A DNA stretch of 54,578 nucleotides from Pirellulaceae bacterium (GTDB taxonomy: Bacteria > Planctomycetota > Planctomycetia > Pirellulales > Pirellulaceae), in contig JAKVCA010000023.1 of NCBI GenBank assembly GCA_022448315.1, positions 1-54,578 on the forward strand, written 5' to 3'. The position numbers were made by a program, and so were the translations under genes. The notes below the pieces were generated by a model. That model saw only the letters and a list, made by a program, of their open reading frames with translations. It was not told the DNA's origin and did not search any database. Shown one piece after another: positions 1-8,170 of this stretch (positions are counted from its first letter, which is position 1; each line of letters opens with the position of its first letter).

Positions 1-486
1 GAGGGCTACAAAAAATCGCTTTTGGCCGGCATCAAATTGTTTGAACCAAAGTCACTCGACTCGATCAATGAACAATTCTTGTCCGTCCAAGAACAGTGCG
101 AGCGAGCACTCGATTTCAGCCAAAGGATCGCCTCATCGCCCGAACATAAAGCGGAAGTTAACAAAGAAAAGGCGAGCGAGGTAGTGGCCACCGTCTCCAG
201 AGCATTTACAAGGTTGCGTGGAGTTCTAACACGATTGAACGATCATGTCGACAGTTTACCTGGCACGATCGATGAAGTGCGCGACGAGTTGTTGAAAACA
301 CGGGCCTCGGTTCGCACCTATATTTTTTGTACCTCGAGCTTATTGACGTTATTTTTGATATGGATGGTAAGCGGCCAGGCAACTCTATTTCGCTCCGGTT
401 GCAGCAATGTCTCCAGACTCAAAACTGCTTCGGCAGCCGCTGAAGCGGACGAAAGTGATGAGATCGCTGAATTGGAACCCAGCTAG
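1..486 (+). CDS. membrane-anchored protein, 5' truncated
   Basis: The reading frame is open to the left window edge, so the start lies outside; the visible part is 161 residues. The first two thirds are charged and helix-rich, as in a coiled coil. A single hydrophobic segment (TYIFCTSSLLTLFLIWMV) follows at about residues 105-122, and the tail is acidic with a run of Ala, Glu and Asp. This suggests a single-pass membrane protein with a long helical domain on one side. No catalytic motif is visible and I do not recognise the family. The next gene, a sulfatase, starts 67 bases downstream on the same strand. A TTG at base 22 could be an internal start but there is no reason to prefer it. Confidence 0.6.
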   Translation, partial: EGYKKSLLAGIKLFEPKSLDSINEQFLSVQEQCERALDFSQRIASSPEHKAEVNKEKASEVVATVSRAFTRLRGVLTRLNDHVDSLPGTIDEVRDELLKTRASVRTYIFCTSSLLTLFLIWMVSGQATLFRSGCSNVSRLKTASAAAEADESDEIAELEPS

Positions 487-553
487 GCCCACCCCAAAGC
501 CGCTCGCACGATTCTTGCCGCAGACTCATCGGCTTAGATAGGAAAGCCACATC

Positions 554-2428
554 ATGAACCCCATCACCCTGACGCTGTCTGCCTTGACACTATTATCCCT
601 GACCTTGTGTGTACCGAACGCAGGCGCGGAAGAACGGCCCAACATCGTCTGGCTGCTATCAGAAGACAACTCGGTTCACTACCTGAGGCTTTACCGAGAA
701 CCCATTGCCAAGACACCTGCGATTGAAGCATTGGCCAAGCAAGGGCTTGTTTTCGACCACGCTTTTTCCTGTGCTCCCGTCTGCTCTGTCGCTCGCACCA
801 CTTTGATGAGTGGCATCCTTGCCCCTCGAGCAGGATTTCAGTTTCACAGAAAGCAGGCACTCGCGCGACTACCGGATAGCCTTCAATTATTCCCCGCCTA
901 TTTACGAGAGGCGGGATACTACACGACCAACCTCTCCAAGAAGGATTACAACGTCACCGAAGGCAAGGTTTGGGATGCCTCTTCCAAAAAGGCTTCATGG
1001 CGAAATCGCCCGACGCCGGATACACCGTTTTTCCATATGCAATCCATCCCAATCTGCCATGAAAGCTCTTTGCATTTTCCACCATCCGACATCGAAAACA
1101 ACCAAGTCGAGAACGACCCGAAAAAAGTCTCGCCGGCACCGTATCATCCCGACAATGAAACGTTTCGGTTTACTCAGGCGCGATACATCGACCAGATTCA
1201 AAAAATGGATCGTGCTGTGGGTGGAGTCGTGAACCGTCTGCGTGAAGATGGCCTGCTTGACAACACCCTCATTTTCTATTTTGGCGACCATGGTGGCGTT
1301 CTACCGCGCAGCAAAGGCTACCTTTATGAAACGGGGCTTCACGTCCCGTTGGTGGTTTACGTCCCCGAAAAATGGCGTGATCCATTGAGTGTTCACGCGG
1401 GTGATCGCCGCCAGGGATTTGTACGGTTTGTCGACCTTGGCCCAACGGTGCTTAACTTGGCTGGCCTTCCAGTCCCGGACACTATGGACGGCCGACCGAT
1501 TCTCGGTGCAGGCGTAGATACGAAAGAAGTTGAGTCACGCAACACCACACTCGGCTACGCCGATCGGTTTGATGAAAAGAGTGATTTTTGTCGGTCGCTT
1601 CGGGTCGGTGACTGGAAGTACATCCGAAACTATCAACCCTATCTGCCCGACGGCCTGAACAACAACTATCGATACAAGCAACTGGCTTACAGCAACTGGC
1701 GCGAACTTTATGTCAATGGCGAACTTGACAAGGCCCAACGTGCATTTTTTGAACCGAAACCAGTCGAAGCCCTCCACTACCTCCCGGATGACCCTTTTGA
1801 AGTCGACAACCTGGCGGACTCTGCGGACCATGAGGAAAAACTCCAACAGATGCGTCGAGCATTGACCGAAAAGTTAAAAAGTCTGCCAGACCTGAGCTTC
1901 TATCCCGAAAGCGAAATCATCGCCTCCGCTTTACCCAACGCCACCGATTACGGAAGGAAGAAATCCGGCGAGATCTCCGAGTTGATCGACATCGCAAACC
2001 TAGCGTTGGAGCCCTCCGAAGAGGTACGCGATCAAGTGCTTGAGGAATTGCATTCGAATAACCCCTGGAAACGTTACTGGGCCGTTTTGGTGACCGCTTC
2101 CTGGTCAAAAATGGATGCCGAAACTACGGCCCGTTTAATGGAGCTCGCTCATGACTCCAACAATCTTGTCAGGGTTCGGGCGGCTGAATCACTCTGCCGC
2201 GACGCCGGCAACGAATGGGACCCAAGACCCACGCTGTACCATGTCCTCGAAACCACGGATTCCCCGAGTGAGGTGTTGCTTACGTTGAATGCGATTGTCT
2301 ATCTCAGGGACCATGCAACACGACTTGATTTCGATCTGTCGTCGCTGAATATCGGCGCGGTCAACAGCGAAGTCGAACGATTCTTGATCTACCTCAACCA
2401 ACCTTCACCGTTCCGACCTCTCCGCTAA
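554..2428 (+). CDS. exported sulfatase with HEAT-like C-terminal tail
   Basis: This 624-residue protein has a signal peptide at about residues 1-25 (ending near NAGAEERPN) and the sulfatase fold start PNIVWLLSED. The modification motif is CSVAR, within APVCSVARTTLMSG; the Cys would become formylglycine. The usual Pro at position 3 is Ala, which the C-x-[PA]-x-R consensus allows. A GDHGG motif and an ETGLHVPLVVY segment complete the active-site region. After about residue 460 the sequence becomes helical with HEAT-like text (NPWKRYWAVLVTA, NLVRVRAAESLC), an extension beyond the catalytic domain. It probably removes sulfate from polysaccharide or other sulfated substrates in the periplasm; the substrate cannot be told. 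A purine-rich AGGAAAG precedes the ATG. The ceramidase-like gene follows 23 bases later, probably in the same transcript. Confidence 0.9.
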   Translation: MNPITLTLSALTLLSLTLCVPNAGAEERPNIVWLLSEDNSVHYLRLYREPIAKTPAIEALAKQGLVFDHAFSCAPVCSVARTTLMSGILAPRAGFQFHRKQALARLPDSLQLFPAYLREAGYYTTNLSKKDYNVTEGKVWDASSKKASWRNRPTPDTPFFHMQSIPICHESSLHFPPSDIENNQVENDPKKVSPAPYHPDNETFRFTQARYIDQIQKMDRAVGGVVNRLREDGLLDNTLIFYFGDHGGVLPRSKGYLYETGLHVPLVVYVPEKWRDPLSVHAGDRRQGFVRFVDLGPTVLNLAGLPVPDTMDGRPILGAGVDTKEVESRNTTLGYADRFDEKSDFCRSLRVGDWKYIRNYQPYLPDGLNNNYRYKQLAYSNWRELYVNGELDKAQRAFFEPKPVEALHYLPDDPFEVDNLADSADHEEKLQQMRRALTEKLKSLPDLSFYPESEIIASALPNATDYGRKKSGEISELIDIANLALEPSEEVRDQVLEELHSNNPWKRYWAVLVTASWSKMDAETTARLMELAHDSNNLVRVRAAESLCRDAGNEWDPRPTLYHVLETTDSPSEVLLTLNAIVYLRDHATRLDFDLSSLNIGAVNSEVERFLIYLNQPSPFRPLR

Positions 2429-2451
2429 TTCCACGCAGCTTGAGTTTTGAG

Positions 2452-3951
2452 ATGCGTTTCACCTCCAGTTTTATTCTGTTGACGTTCCTAAACGTCTGCC
2501 TCGTCAACCTCTCTTTCGTGTTGGCGGCAGCTAACGCGGACGACCTTCCATTGAACGTCGGAATCGCGGAAAAGGATATCACTCCGCCGGTCGGGTATCC
2601 CTTGGCGGGCTACTTTCATGAGCGACTGGCTGAAGGCCAGCTGGACCCCTTGAAGGCCAAAGCGATGGTCATTCGGCAGGGTTCACAGTCTTTTGCCGTG
2701 GCATTCTGTGACTTGACCGGAATTGCGACTGATTTAACCCACGCGGTCCGACTTGAGATCACGCAGCGGTCGGACATCAAGCCCGAGCAAATCGTCTTGT
2801 GTGCAACCCATTCGCACACGGCTCCGGATTATTACCGGGATCTATTTCTCCACCTTTCAGAGAAAGTGGCAGTCCCGTCGACGGATTACCCAGCACATTT
2901 GATCGAGCAGATCTCCCAATGCATCCTCGATGCAGATCGTAATTGCAGGCCAGTTGAAGTGAAGATTGGCAGCGCCGACCAACAAGCCCCCGTTTCATTC
3001 AACCGTCGCTTTGTCATGCGCGACGGTTCAGTCAAAACGTGGCAAAAACTGGCCAATCCGCAAGTCATTCGCGCCGCAGGCCCTATCGATTCAGTCTTGT
3101 CATTTTGTTCCTTTCAATCTCAATCAACCGGCGAGCCGATAGGCGTTTTAAGCAACTTCGCGCTTCATCTGGATACCGTCGGAGGCAATCGGTGGAGTGC
3201 TGATTTCCCATACTTTATTGAACAGACGCTCTCGCGGACTCTTGGCAAGTCGGCCCATTCACTTTTTGGACTCGGCTGTTGTGGAGACATCAACCATGTC
3301 GACCCCTCTCAGTCCAAAAGAAATAAAACCGAGTTTATTGGTCGTGAACTAGGTCAAACCTTGCTAGATAACCTGGCCTCTGCCTCCTCTCTCGAAATTC
3401 CTCGCCTCGGCCACCAGCATGACGTGGTTGCCCTCCCACTTCGGCCCGTGACGCTTCCTCAGGCGGCCCGCAGCCGAGAGTTGATGATGGCTGCCAAGGA
3501 AGGATTGGATGTTGAATTTTTTGAACTAGTACGAGCTTACAAAACGGTCGTCCTCGCCCAGTTTCAAAATAAGAATTACGAACTCTTGAAAAATACGGCC
3601 GCGAGTTGGGGTCTCTCTCATCAACTCTCAGGCTGCGGAAATGCGTTACCCGTTGAGGTCCATTCGATTTGCCTAGGCCCTGACTTCGCCTTGGTCTTTT
3701 TGCCCGGAGAAGTGTTTGTCGAACTGGGGCTCGCCATCAAACAAGCGTCCCCCTTCAAACAGACGATCGTCATTGAATTGGCCAACTCAGTTGAAACCGC
3801 TTACTTACCCACTCAGGCAGCGTTTGCGGGAGGGAGTTATGAAGTAACGAATTCAACGACACAGCCTGGGAGTGGTGAGAAATTGGTCGAGCAAGCCTTA
3901 AAACAGCTTGGGAAACTGGCAAGTGCCTTGCAGGCATCCTCGGACCCATAA
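2452..3951 (+). CDS. neutral/alkaline ceramidase-like exported protein
   Basis: A 499-residue protein with an N-terminal signal peptide (FILLTFLNVCLVNLSFVLAAANA). The mature part starts NVGIAEKDITPPVGYPLAGY, typical of the N-terminal domain of neutral/alkaline non-lysosomal ceramidases. The motif CATHSHTAPDYYRD supplies a His pair that could bind zinc, and LFGLGCCGDINH lies mid-protein. Bacterial members are often annotated only by this domain, and the substrate may be another amide or ester, so ceramide is not certain. I chose the ATG at 2452; a TTG four codons upstream is possible. The gene directly follows the sulfatase on the same strand, and both products are exported, suggesting joint degradation of a complex external substrate. 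Confidence 0.8.
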   Translation: MRFTSSFILLTFLNVCLVNLSFVLAAANADDLPLNVGIAEKDITPPVGYPLAGYFHERLAEGQLDPLKAKAMVIRQGSQSFAVAFCDLTGIATDLTHAVRLEITQRSDIKPEQIVLCATHSHTAPDYYRDLFLHLSEKVAVPSTDYPAHLIEQISQCILDADRNCRPVEVKIGSADQQAPVSFNRRFVMRDGSVKTWQKLANPQVIRAAGPIDSVLSFCSFQSQSTGEPIGVLSNFALHLDTVGGNRWSADFPYFIEQTLSRTLGKSAHSLFGLGCCGDINHVDPSQSKRNKTEFIGRELGQTLLDNLASASSLEIPRLGHQHDVVALPLRPVTLPQAARSRELMMAAKEGLDVEFFELVRAYKTVVLAQFQNKNYELLKNTAASWGLSHQLSGCGNALPVEVHSICLGPDFALVFLPGEVFVELGLAIKQASPFKQTIVIELANSVETAYLPTQAAFAGGSYEVTNSTTQPGSGEKLVEQALKQLGKLASALQASSDP

Positions 3952-3971
3952 TCTCTCGGATATCGCGCATG

Positions 3972-4008
3972 AAAAAACCGGCATTACGGAGCTCGCCGAA
4001 ATGCCGGT
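3972..4008 (-). terminator. Rho-independent terminator of the DUF1080 gene
   Basis: On the minus strand a perfect 9-bp stem (accggcatt/aatgccggt) with a 14-base loop is followed at once by six T residues (complement of 3972-3977). It lies 25 bases after the DUF1080 stop codon. It also sits between two convergent genes, so it may block read-through from that side. Confidence 0.85.
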
Positions 4009-4033
4009 CTCGAGTTCGATTCGCAAATCAGGT

Positions 4034-5017
4034 TCAGTTCTTCTCGACAACCCAGATGTTTCGGTACCGGACCGGATTACCGTGATTCTGCAAATAGACG
4101 GGCCCGGGTTCGGGCCCGGGTCCAATGGGCGCAGCTGTCGTATTCCGCTCTCCAGGAAGCTCAACATCGTCGTGAATCACAACGCCATTGTGCCGGATGG
4201 TCACGCGGGGATTTTTTTTCAGCTTGCCGCTTTCATCATATTTTGCGGCGGTGAAGTCGACATCGTAGGTCTGCCAGCTCAGTGGTGGTAGGCACATGTT
4301 GAGATCTGGCTTTTTCACCGAGTAGAGTCCGCCACACTCATTTTGCTCACCGGACAAACCAAAAGAATCAAGCATCTGACACTCATATCGACCTTGCACG
4401 TAAAGTCCACTGTTCCCTCGACCTTGCCCACGCGACTTGGGTTGATAGGGCAATCGAAACTCAATGTGCAACTGATGATCCTTGAACATCTGTTTGCTGG
4501 TGGTCCCCTGCATCAAATAACCATCATCCGAGAGTTTCCCGTTTTTCCATCCCTCCACGGATGAGCCATCAAACAGCACTTTCGCATTCTCCGGTGGTTT
4601 GGCTCCCAGCGTTGGACTTTGTCGTTCGACCCGTTCCGCAACGGCAAACCGCTCTCCTTCAGGAGAGCGTATGGTAATCTTGCCATTCTCAAGAGTGCCG
4701 GTCCCGTCATCATTGGAAAAGACGACTTTACCTCCATCAAGTTGACCGTCAGCCTTTGTAGGCTCGCCACCGTTCCACCCCGCACCGGGAAGGCCACCAA
4801 GATAGATTACGCCTTGAAACTTGTGGTCCCCCAAGGCGATCACTTGGATTCCCATATTAAATTTTTGTCCGTCTACCTCGCCACTGGCGACATATTCACC
4901 CTGACGTTTGAAGTCGTCGTCAGCCTTGGTCGGATCGGTATAGACTCCGTCCTGCGCGGAAAGCACTCCCGCGATTCCCGTTGCAAAGAGTGTTGCGCAC
5001 ATCAAAGCAATTTTCAT
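4034..5017 (-). CDS. exported DUF1080 (3-keto-disaccharide hydrolase-type) protein
   Basis: A 327-residue protein with a signal peptide (MKIALMCATLFATGIAGVLSAQ). The C-terminal half is the DUF1080 fold: VLFDGSSVEGWKNG opens it, and RGNSGLYVQGRYECQMLDSF and YRNIWVVE are family hallmarks. Planctomycetes carry many such proteins, some shown elsewhere to hydrolyse 3-keto-glycosides, others unassigned. Residues about 25-125 form a separate N-terminal region with repeated Gly/Asp-rich text (VIYLGGLPGAGWNGGEPTKADG), not part of DUF1080. The ATG at 5017 follows AGGAG at good spacing; the adjacent TTG is less likely. The gene is monocistronic, with its own terminator and no close partner. Confidence 0.87.
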   Translation of the reverse strand: MKIALMCATLFATGIAGVLSAQDGVYTDPTKADDDFKRQGEYVASGEVDGQKFNMGIQVIALGDHKFQGVIYLGGLPGAGWNGGEPTKADGQLDGGKVVFSNDDGTGTLENGKITIRSPEGERFAVAERVERQSPTLGAKPPENAKVLFDGSSVEGWKNGKLSDDGYLMQGTTSKQMFKDHQLHIEFRLPYQPKSRGQGRGNSGLYVQGRYECQMLDSFGLSGEQNECGGLYSVKKPDLNMCLPPLSWQTYDVDFTAAKYDESGKLKKNPRVTIRHNGVVIHDDVELPGERNTTAAPIGPGPEPGPVYLQNHGNPVRYRNIWVVEKN

Positions 5018-5233
5018 CAAGGATCTCCTGCCGTGTTTGTGTCATGAAAGCGATACGTATGCCGATTCACTGCCAACATCAGCAGCCGTGGGTCAAAACG
5101 CATGGGTTTCATCATTTATGTCGAGCCCACCATTCTCGACGGTTGGCTGCCGGTTTTCAACTTGCGTTCTTAATATCGGAAGACAATCACGACGAAGATC
5201 GGCGTTCGCTCAAGCTCACCCTGAGCGTAGCCA

Positions 5234-6094
5234 TCACGTCAGCAACATCGATGCTTCTTTGGGTATAATTTCCAAGGCGGCACCCGATGCAATTAATTTC
5301 TCTGCTTCCATCACCTCAATGACCGTATTGAGAATCTCCTTGTCCTGCTTTGCGATTTCGTTCAATGCGTGTCCCACGACTCGCGGGCGTGTTGAATTCG
5401 CTTCCGCCATTTTCTGAGACACACGGTTCGCGGTTTCACTCCGGATAAGGCCGACTCGATTTTCGCCATCTTGCTTCATCGCGCTGGTGACCTGCACGAG
5501 TCGTTTTACGACCTTCTCTGTAATGTTCATCACCATCTGGTGATCCGTAAAGTAAACCTTTCGAATGTAGACTGAGCCGAGTTTGTAGCCCCACTTCTCG
5601 GAAAGCGGCGAAACGGTTTCACGAACCGTTCGGCTGAGGCTGTGTCGATTCTCGAGCATCATGTCCATTTCAAGATTGCTCAGGGTCGAAATGGTCGAAG
5701 ACGCAACATTGGCCTGTAAAGACCCCTCTGGATTCGTATTCACGAACAAGTAGGCAACGGGATCATTGACTCTCATTTCGTACCAGATTCCGACCCCCAT
5801 GGGCGTACCTTCTTCTGAATTGACCATTTGGCCACGAAGGTAATGTTGTTTGAGGGCGGTACTGACCACGTACTTTTTTCCGAAGAAGGGTATGAGGAGC
5901 GAAGAGACGCCAAATTCCAAGATAGGAAATCGCAATCCGGGCTCTTCAATCTGACCAATCACCTTGCCGAATAAAGTGAAGACCTGGCACTGTGATTCGC
6001 CCACCACGGTATAGAGTCCAAACCAGCGACTTAAACCCAACACAATGGGTATCGCAACCAAACCGAACATGAATCCAACAGGAAAAGCAATCAT
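5234..6094 (-). CDS. SPFH/band-7 domain membrane protein (second of a pair)
   Basis: A 286-residue protein with one N-terminal membrane segment (FPVGFMFGLVAIPIVLGL) followed directly by a band-7 domain starting at YTVVGESQCQVFTLFGKVIG. A helical, Ala/Glu-rich C-terminal part (about 190-280) is typical of the stomatin/HflK-HflC group. Such proteins form membrane-bound rings that organise proteases or microdomains; the partner here is unknown. The ATG at 6094 is preceded by GGAG with a 7-base gap, while an upstream TTG has no such signal. It lies 124 bases downstream of the other SPFH gene, on the same strand, so the two probably form a heteromeric pair. Confidence 0.83.
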   Translation of the reverse strand: MIAFPVGFMFGLVAIPIVLGLSRWFGLYTVVGESQCQVFTLFGKVIGQIEEPGLRFPILEFGVSSLLIPFFGKKYVVSTALKQHYLRGQMVNSEEGTPMGVGIWYEMRVNDPVAYLFVNTNPEGSLQANVASSTISTLSNLEMDMMLENRHSLSRTVRETVSPLSEKWGYKLGSVYIRKVYFTDHQMVMNITEKVVKRLVQVTSAMKQDGENRVGLIRSETANRVSQKMAEANSTRPRVVGHALNEIAKQDKEILNTVIEVMEAEKLIASGAALEIIPKEASMLLT

Positions 6095-6218
6095 TGATTT
6101 ACTCCAGAAATGTTTTAGTGCAGAGGCTGCACGGGGAATGAACAATCGCTCAGAGGGGGCTCAACCTTCACCCTTTTGCTTGGTGCGAGGGTCAGGCCCG
6201 TAACGAGAGACCTCGGGT

Positions 6219-7238
6219 TCATTTGACATCGACAAGGTCGTCACTCACGTGAACGATTCTTCGCGCCCGTTCCAGCATAGGAACCTTCATATTCCTTAAG
6301 TAAGCTTGCAGCGCCTCGCTTCCTCCTTCGTCCTTGATCGAGGTGAGAGTCGCGGACAATTCTCGAAGCGGCGCGACCTCGGCTTGGGCATTATTGGCAG
6401 CAATCTCGACCGCTCTTTTGCTCATGGTGATCTGTTGTTCTGAATCAGCCTTTGCCGTACTGATATCCGCCGCTACCTGGTTTCGCGTGCTATTGATCGC
6501 CGAAAGAGCTCGATCCACCTCCTGCGGTGGATCAATCGAAGTGATGAGGGCAGCGTCCAGTTCGATCCCATAACGGCCGGGGGTGGAGCGACATTGCTCC
6601 TCCATGTAACTGTTGAGCATCGGCAGATTTTTTCGAAGGTCGTTGATCGATACTCCCTCACTCAACTCTGCCGCAAATGCTTCCTGTCCACCCTCAACTT
6701 CTGAATCTGCAATGAGACTTTGCCCCTTCGGATCTACGAAATTTGCGATTCTCTCCCGAAGTACAGAGACAAAGAATCCCATGACATGTTCCATGGGACT
6801 TTCGACACCGAAAAGGTAGGCATAGAGGTTTCGGTCACTCACTCGAAAACGTATTTGGCCATTCACGCCGGTCGTCAAATTGTCCTTCGTGACCGCCTCG
6901 ATCGCCTCCTGACGTTTGGTCGGATCCCAAACCAGATCGACGGCCTGCGTGGCGACGCTCACTTTATGAATTTGCTGCCATGGCCACTTGAAGTAGGGTC
7001 CACCGGGCGGAATCACCCGGACTTGGGGATACTGGTATCGTTGCTGCTCATCCGCGGTTAGGTGAGGTGAATCGGCTTTCGAATTCGCGTCTTCAGGCAT
7101 ACGTTGAGCACGCCCAAAGGAGGTCAGGACGGCACGCTGGTCGGGTCGAACGATATAGAATCCGGAAATAAGCACCCGAAATATCGTGTACATGCCCAGA
7201 CCGGCGAAAATACCGATCAGCCCAAAAAGCAATTCCAT
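6219..7238 (-). CDS. SPFH/band-7 domain membrane protein (first of a pair)
   Basis: A 339-residue protein with an N-terminal membrane helix (LLFGLIGIFAGLGMYTIF) and a band-7 domain beginning near FYIVRPDQRAVLTSFGRAQR. About 30 residues between the start of the domain and WPWQQIHKVSVATQAVDL form a polar insertion (EDANSKADSPHLTADEQQRY). The C-terminal third is helical and rich in Ala, Gln and Glu (STAKADSEQQITMSKRAVEIAANNAQ cannot be shown in full). The layout matches HflK-type or flotillin-type scaffold proteins. The ATG follows AAAGGATC. It is the first gene of a two-gene operon with the next SPFH gene, and its leader contains a possible RNA structure described separately. Confidence 0.85.
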   Translation of the reverse strand: MELLFGLIGIFAGLGMYTIFRVLISGFYIVRPDQRAVLTSFGRAQRMPEDANSKADSPHLTADEQQRYQYPQVRVIPPGGPYFKWPWQQIHKVSVATQAVDLVWDPTKRQEAIEAVTKDNLTTGVNGQIRFRVSDRNLYAYLFGVESPMEHVMGFFVSVLRERIANFVDPKGQSLIADSEVEGGQEAFAAELSEGVSINDLRKNLPMLNSYMEEQCRSTPGRYGIELDAALITSIDPPQEVDRALSAINSTRNQVAADISTAKADSEQQITMSKRAVEIAANNAQAEVAPLRELSATLTSIKDEGGSEALQAYLRNMKVPMLERARRIVHVSDDLVDVK

Positions 7239-7664
7239 AACTCTGATCCTTTAAGATTAAACGTGGACCCCGCACCCTCAGGAGTCACTGTCTCTGGGGC
7301 GTCCGGTTGTGAAGTGTGGCAGTGACTTTTGCCCCAGAGGGCGCAAAATCTCAAATTAATTATTCGAGCTTTTTTCAGCCGGCACAAAATGTGACGTCCT
7401 CCAAAGTCTAGCCGACCGGCATTCAGGCTTCATTCATGCATGGAAGAAGAGCCCTCTTTTATCTCCATTTCAAGCGTGTTTTGTGATCGTTGCGAACTTG
7501 CGGTGGCTGAAGCGTAGACGCGGGGGAGCGCGGGTCCGGGTTGAGAGTTTGAAATTCCTGATAGGTTTCAAACTTGGGTTTATTGATCTTTCGGGCTCGG
7601 GCTTCTAATCTCACTGCTTAAGAAGATTGGTGGTTTTCAACCTCGGCTCCGGGGCGATTGAGCA
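7239..7664. other. divergent intergenic region with possible RNA structures
   Basis: This 426-base gap separates the SPFH operon (leftward) from the acyl carrier protein gene (rightward), so both leaders lie here. I found no ORF worth calling. It holds the interleaved inverted repeats at 7284-7339 and an 8-bp hairpin (gtttgaaa/tttcaaac, 7547-7573) that would lie in the ACP leader. Confidence 0.6.
7284..7339 (-). promoter_or_regulatory. interleaved inverted repeats, pseudoknot-like, in SPFH leader
   Basis: Two perfect inverted repeats cross each other: gtcactg (7284-7290) pairs with cagtgac (7320-7326), and ctctggggc (7292-7300) pairs with gccccagag (7331-7339). The order A-B-A'-B' means either a pseudoknot or two mutually exclusive hairpins. 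It sits about 45-100 bases upstream of the first SPFH start codon on the minus strand. The pairing is seen directly; a regulatory role is inferred. Confidence 0.4.
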
Positions 7665-7898
7665 ATGTGCAACTACTCTGAACTGATTCTCGAGCTTGCC
7701 AAACAACGGACCGGGCTCAAGCATGATCTTGATGACGAAATCATTCTTAGCGGCTTGGACTCTCTGCAACTGATTGAAATGGCCGCTGATCTGGAAAAAC
7801 GCTTCGACGTGCGAATTGAAAACGAACTTGCCAACATCGACACCTTTCGCGACCTCGCAGCGGTAATCCAGTCTCAGAAAGACAAAACCGATCATTGA
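7665..7898 (+). CDS. acyl carrier protein-like protein
   Basis: A 77-residue protein of standard carrier-protein length. The motif GLDSLQLIEMAADLEKRF contains the Ser that would receive 4'-phosphopantetheine (DSL). The rest, including an acidic first helix and a short IDTFRDLAAVI segment, matches helices I-IV of the ACP fold. It is not in a fatty acid synthesis cluster here; the next gene downstream on the same strand, after 272 bases, encodes a class V aminotransferase. It therefore may carry an acyl or aminoacyl group in a dedicated pathway rather than serve in bulk lipid synthesis. The start is ATG with a weak GAG upstream. Confidence 0.82.
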   Translation: MCNYSELILELAKQRTGLKHDLDDEIILSGLDSLQLIEMAADLEKRFDVRIENELANIDTFRDLAAVIQSQKDKTDH

Positions 7899-8170
7899 CC
7901 TCATCCCTTTGTGCCTCCGCAAGATCATCGTCCCATGTCATGGTCTCATGGTCGCTTGCTAGATCATCAGGGATACTACACCGGAACCGACGAACTGTCA
8001 CCTTATCTAGGTACCCATGTATCTCGGACAGGTCTTCGGGGTACGATCTTCCGGAGTGATTGCTGCAAGCCTGCTAAGAGAGGCTCCTCCATGTTGCCGT
8101 CCATTGGTTTCCGCCCATTTTATATTTCAGCAAACTTGATCGCCTAAGCTCTTACACTCAGGACTGTGCC

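Noticed and set aside
5210-5230. Small 6-bp hairpin just after the second SPFH stop
   Set aside because: No T run follows on the minus strand, so a terminator call is not supported.
7911-8147. 78-codon rightward frame between the ACP and aminotransferase genes
   Set aside because: Starts at GTG without a ribosome site, and the text resembles no protein family; it looks like non-coding spacer.
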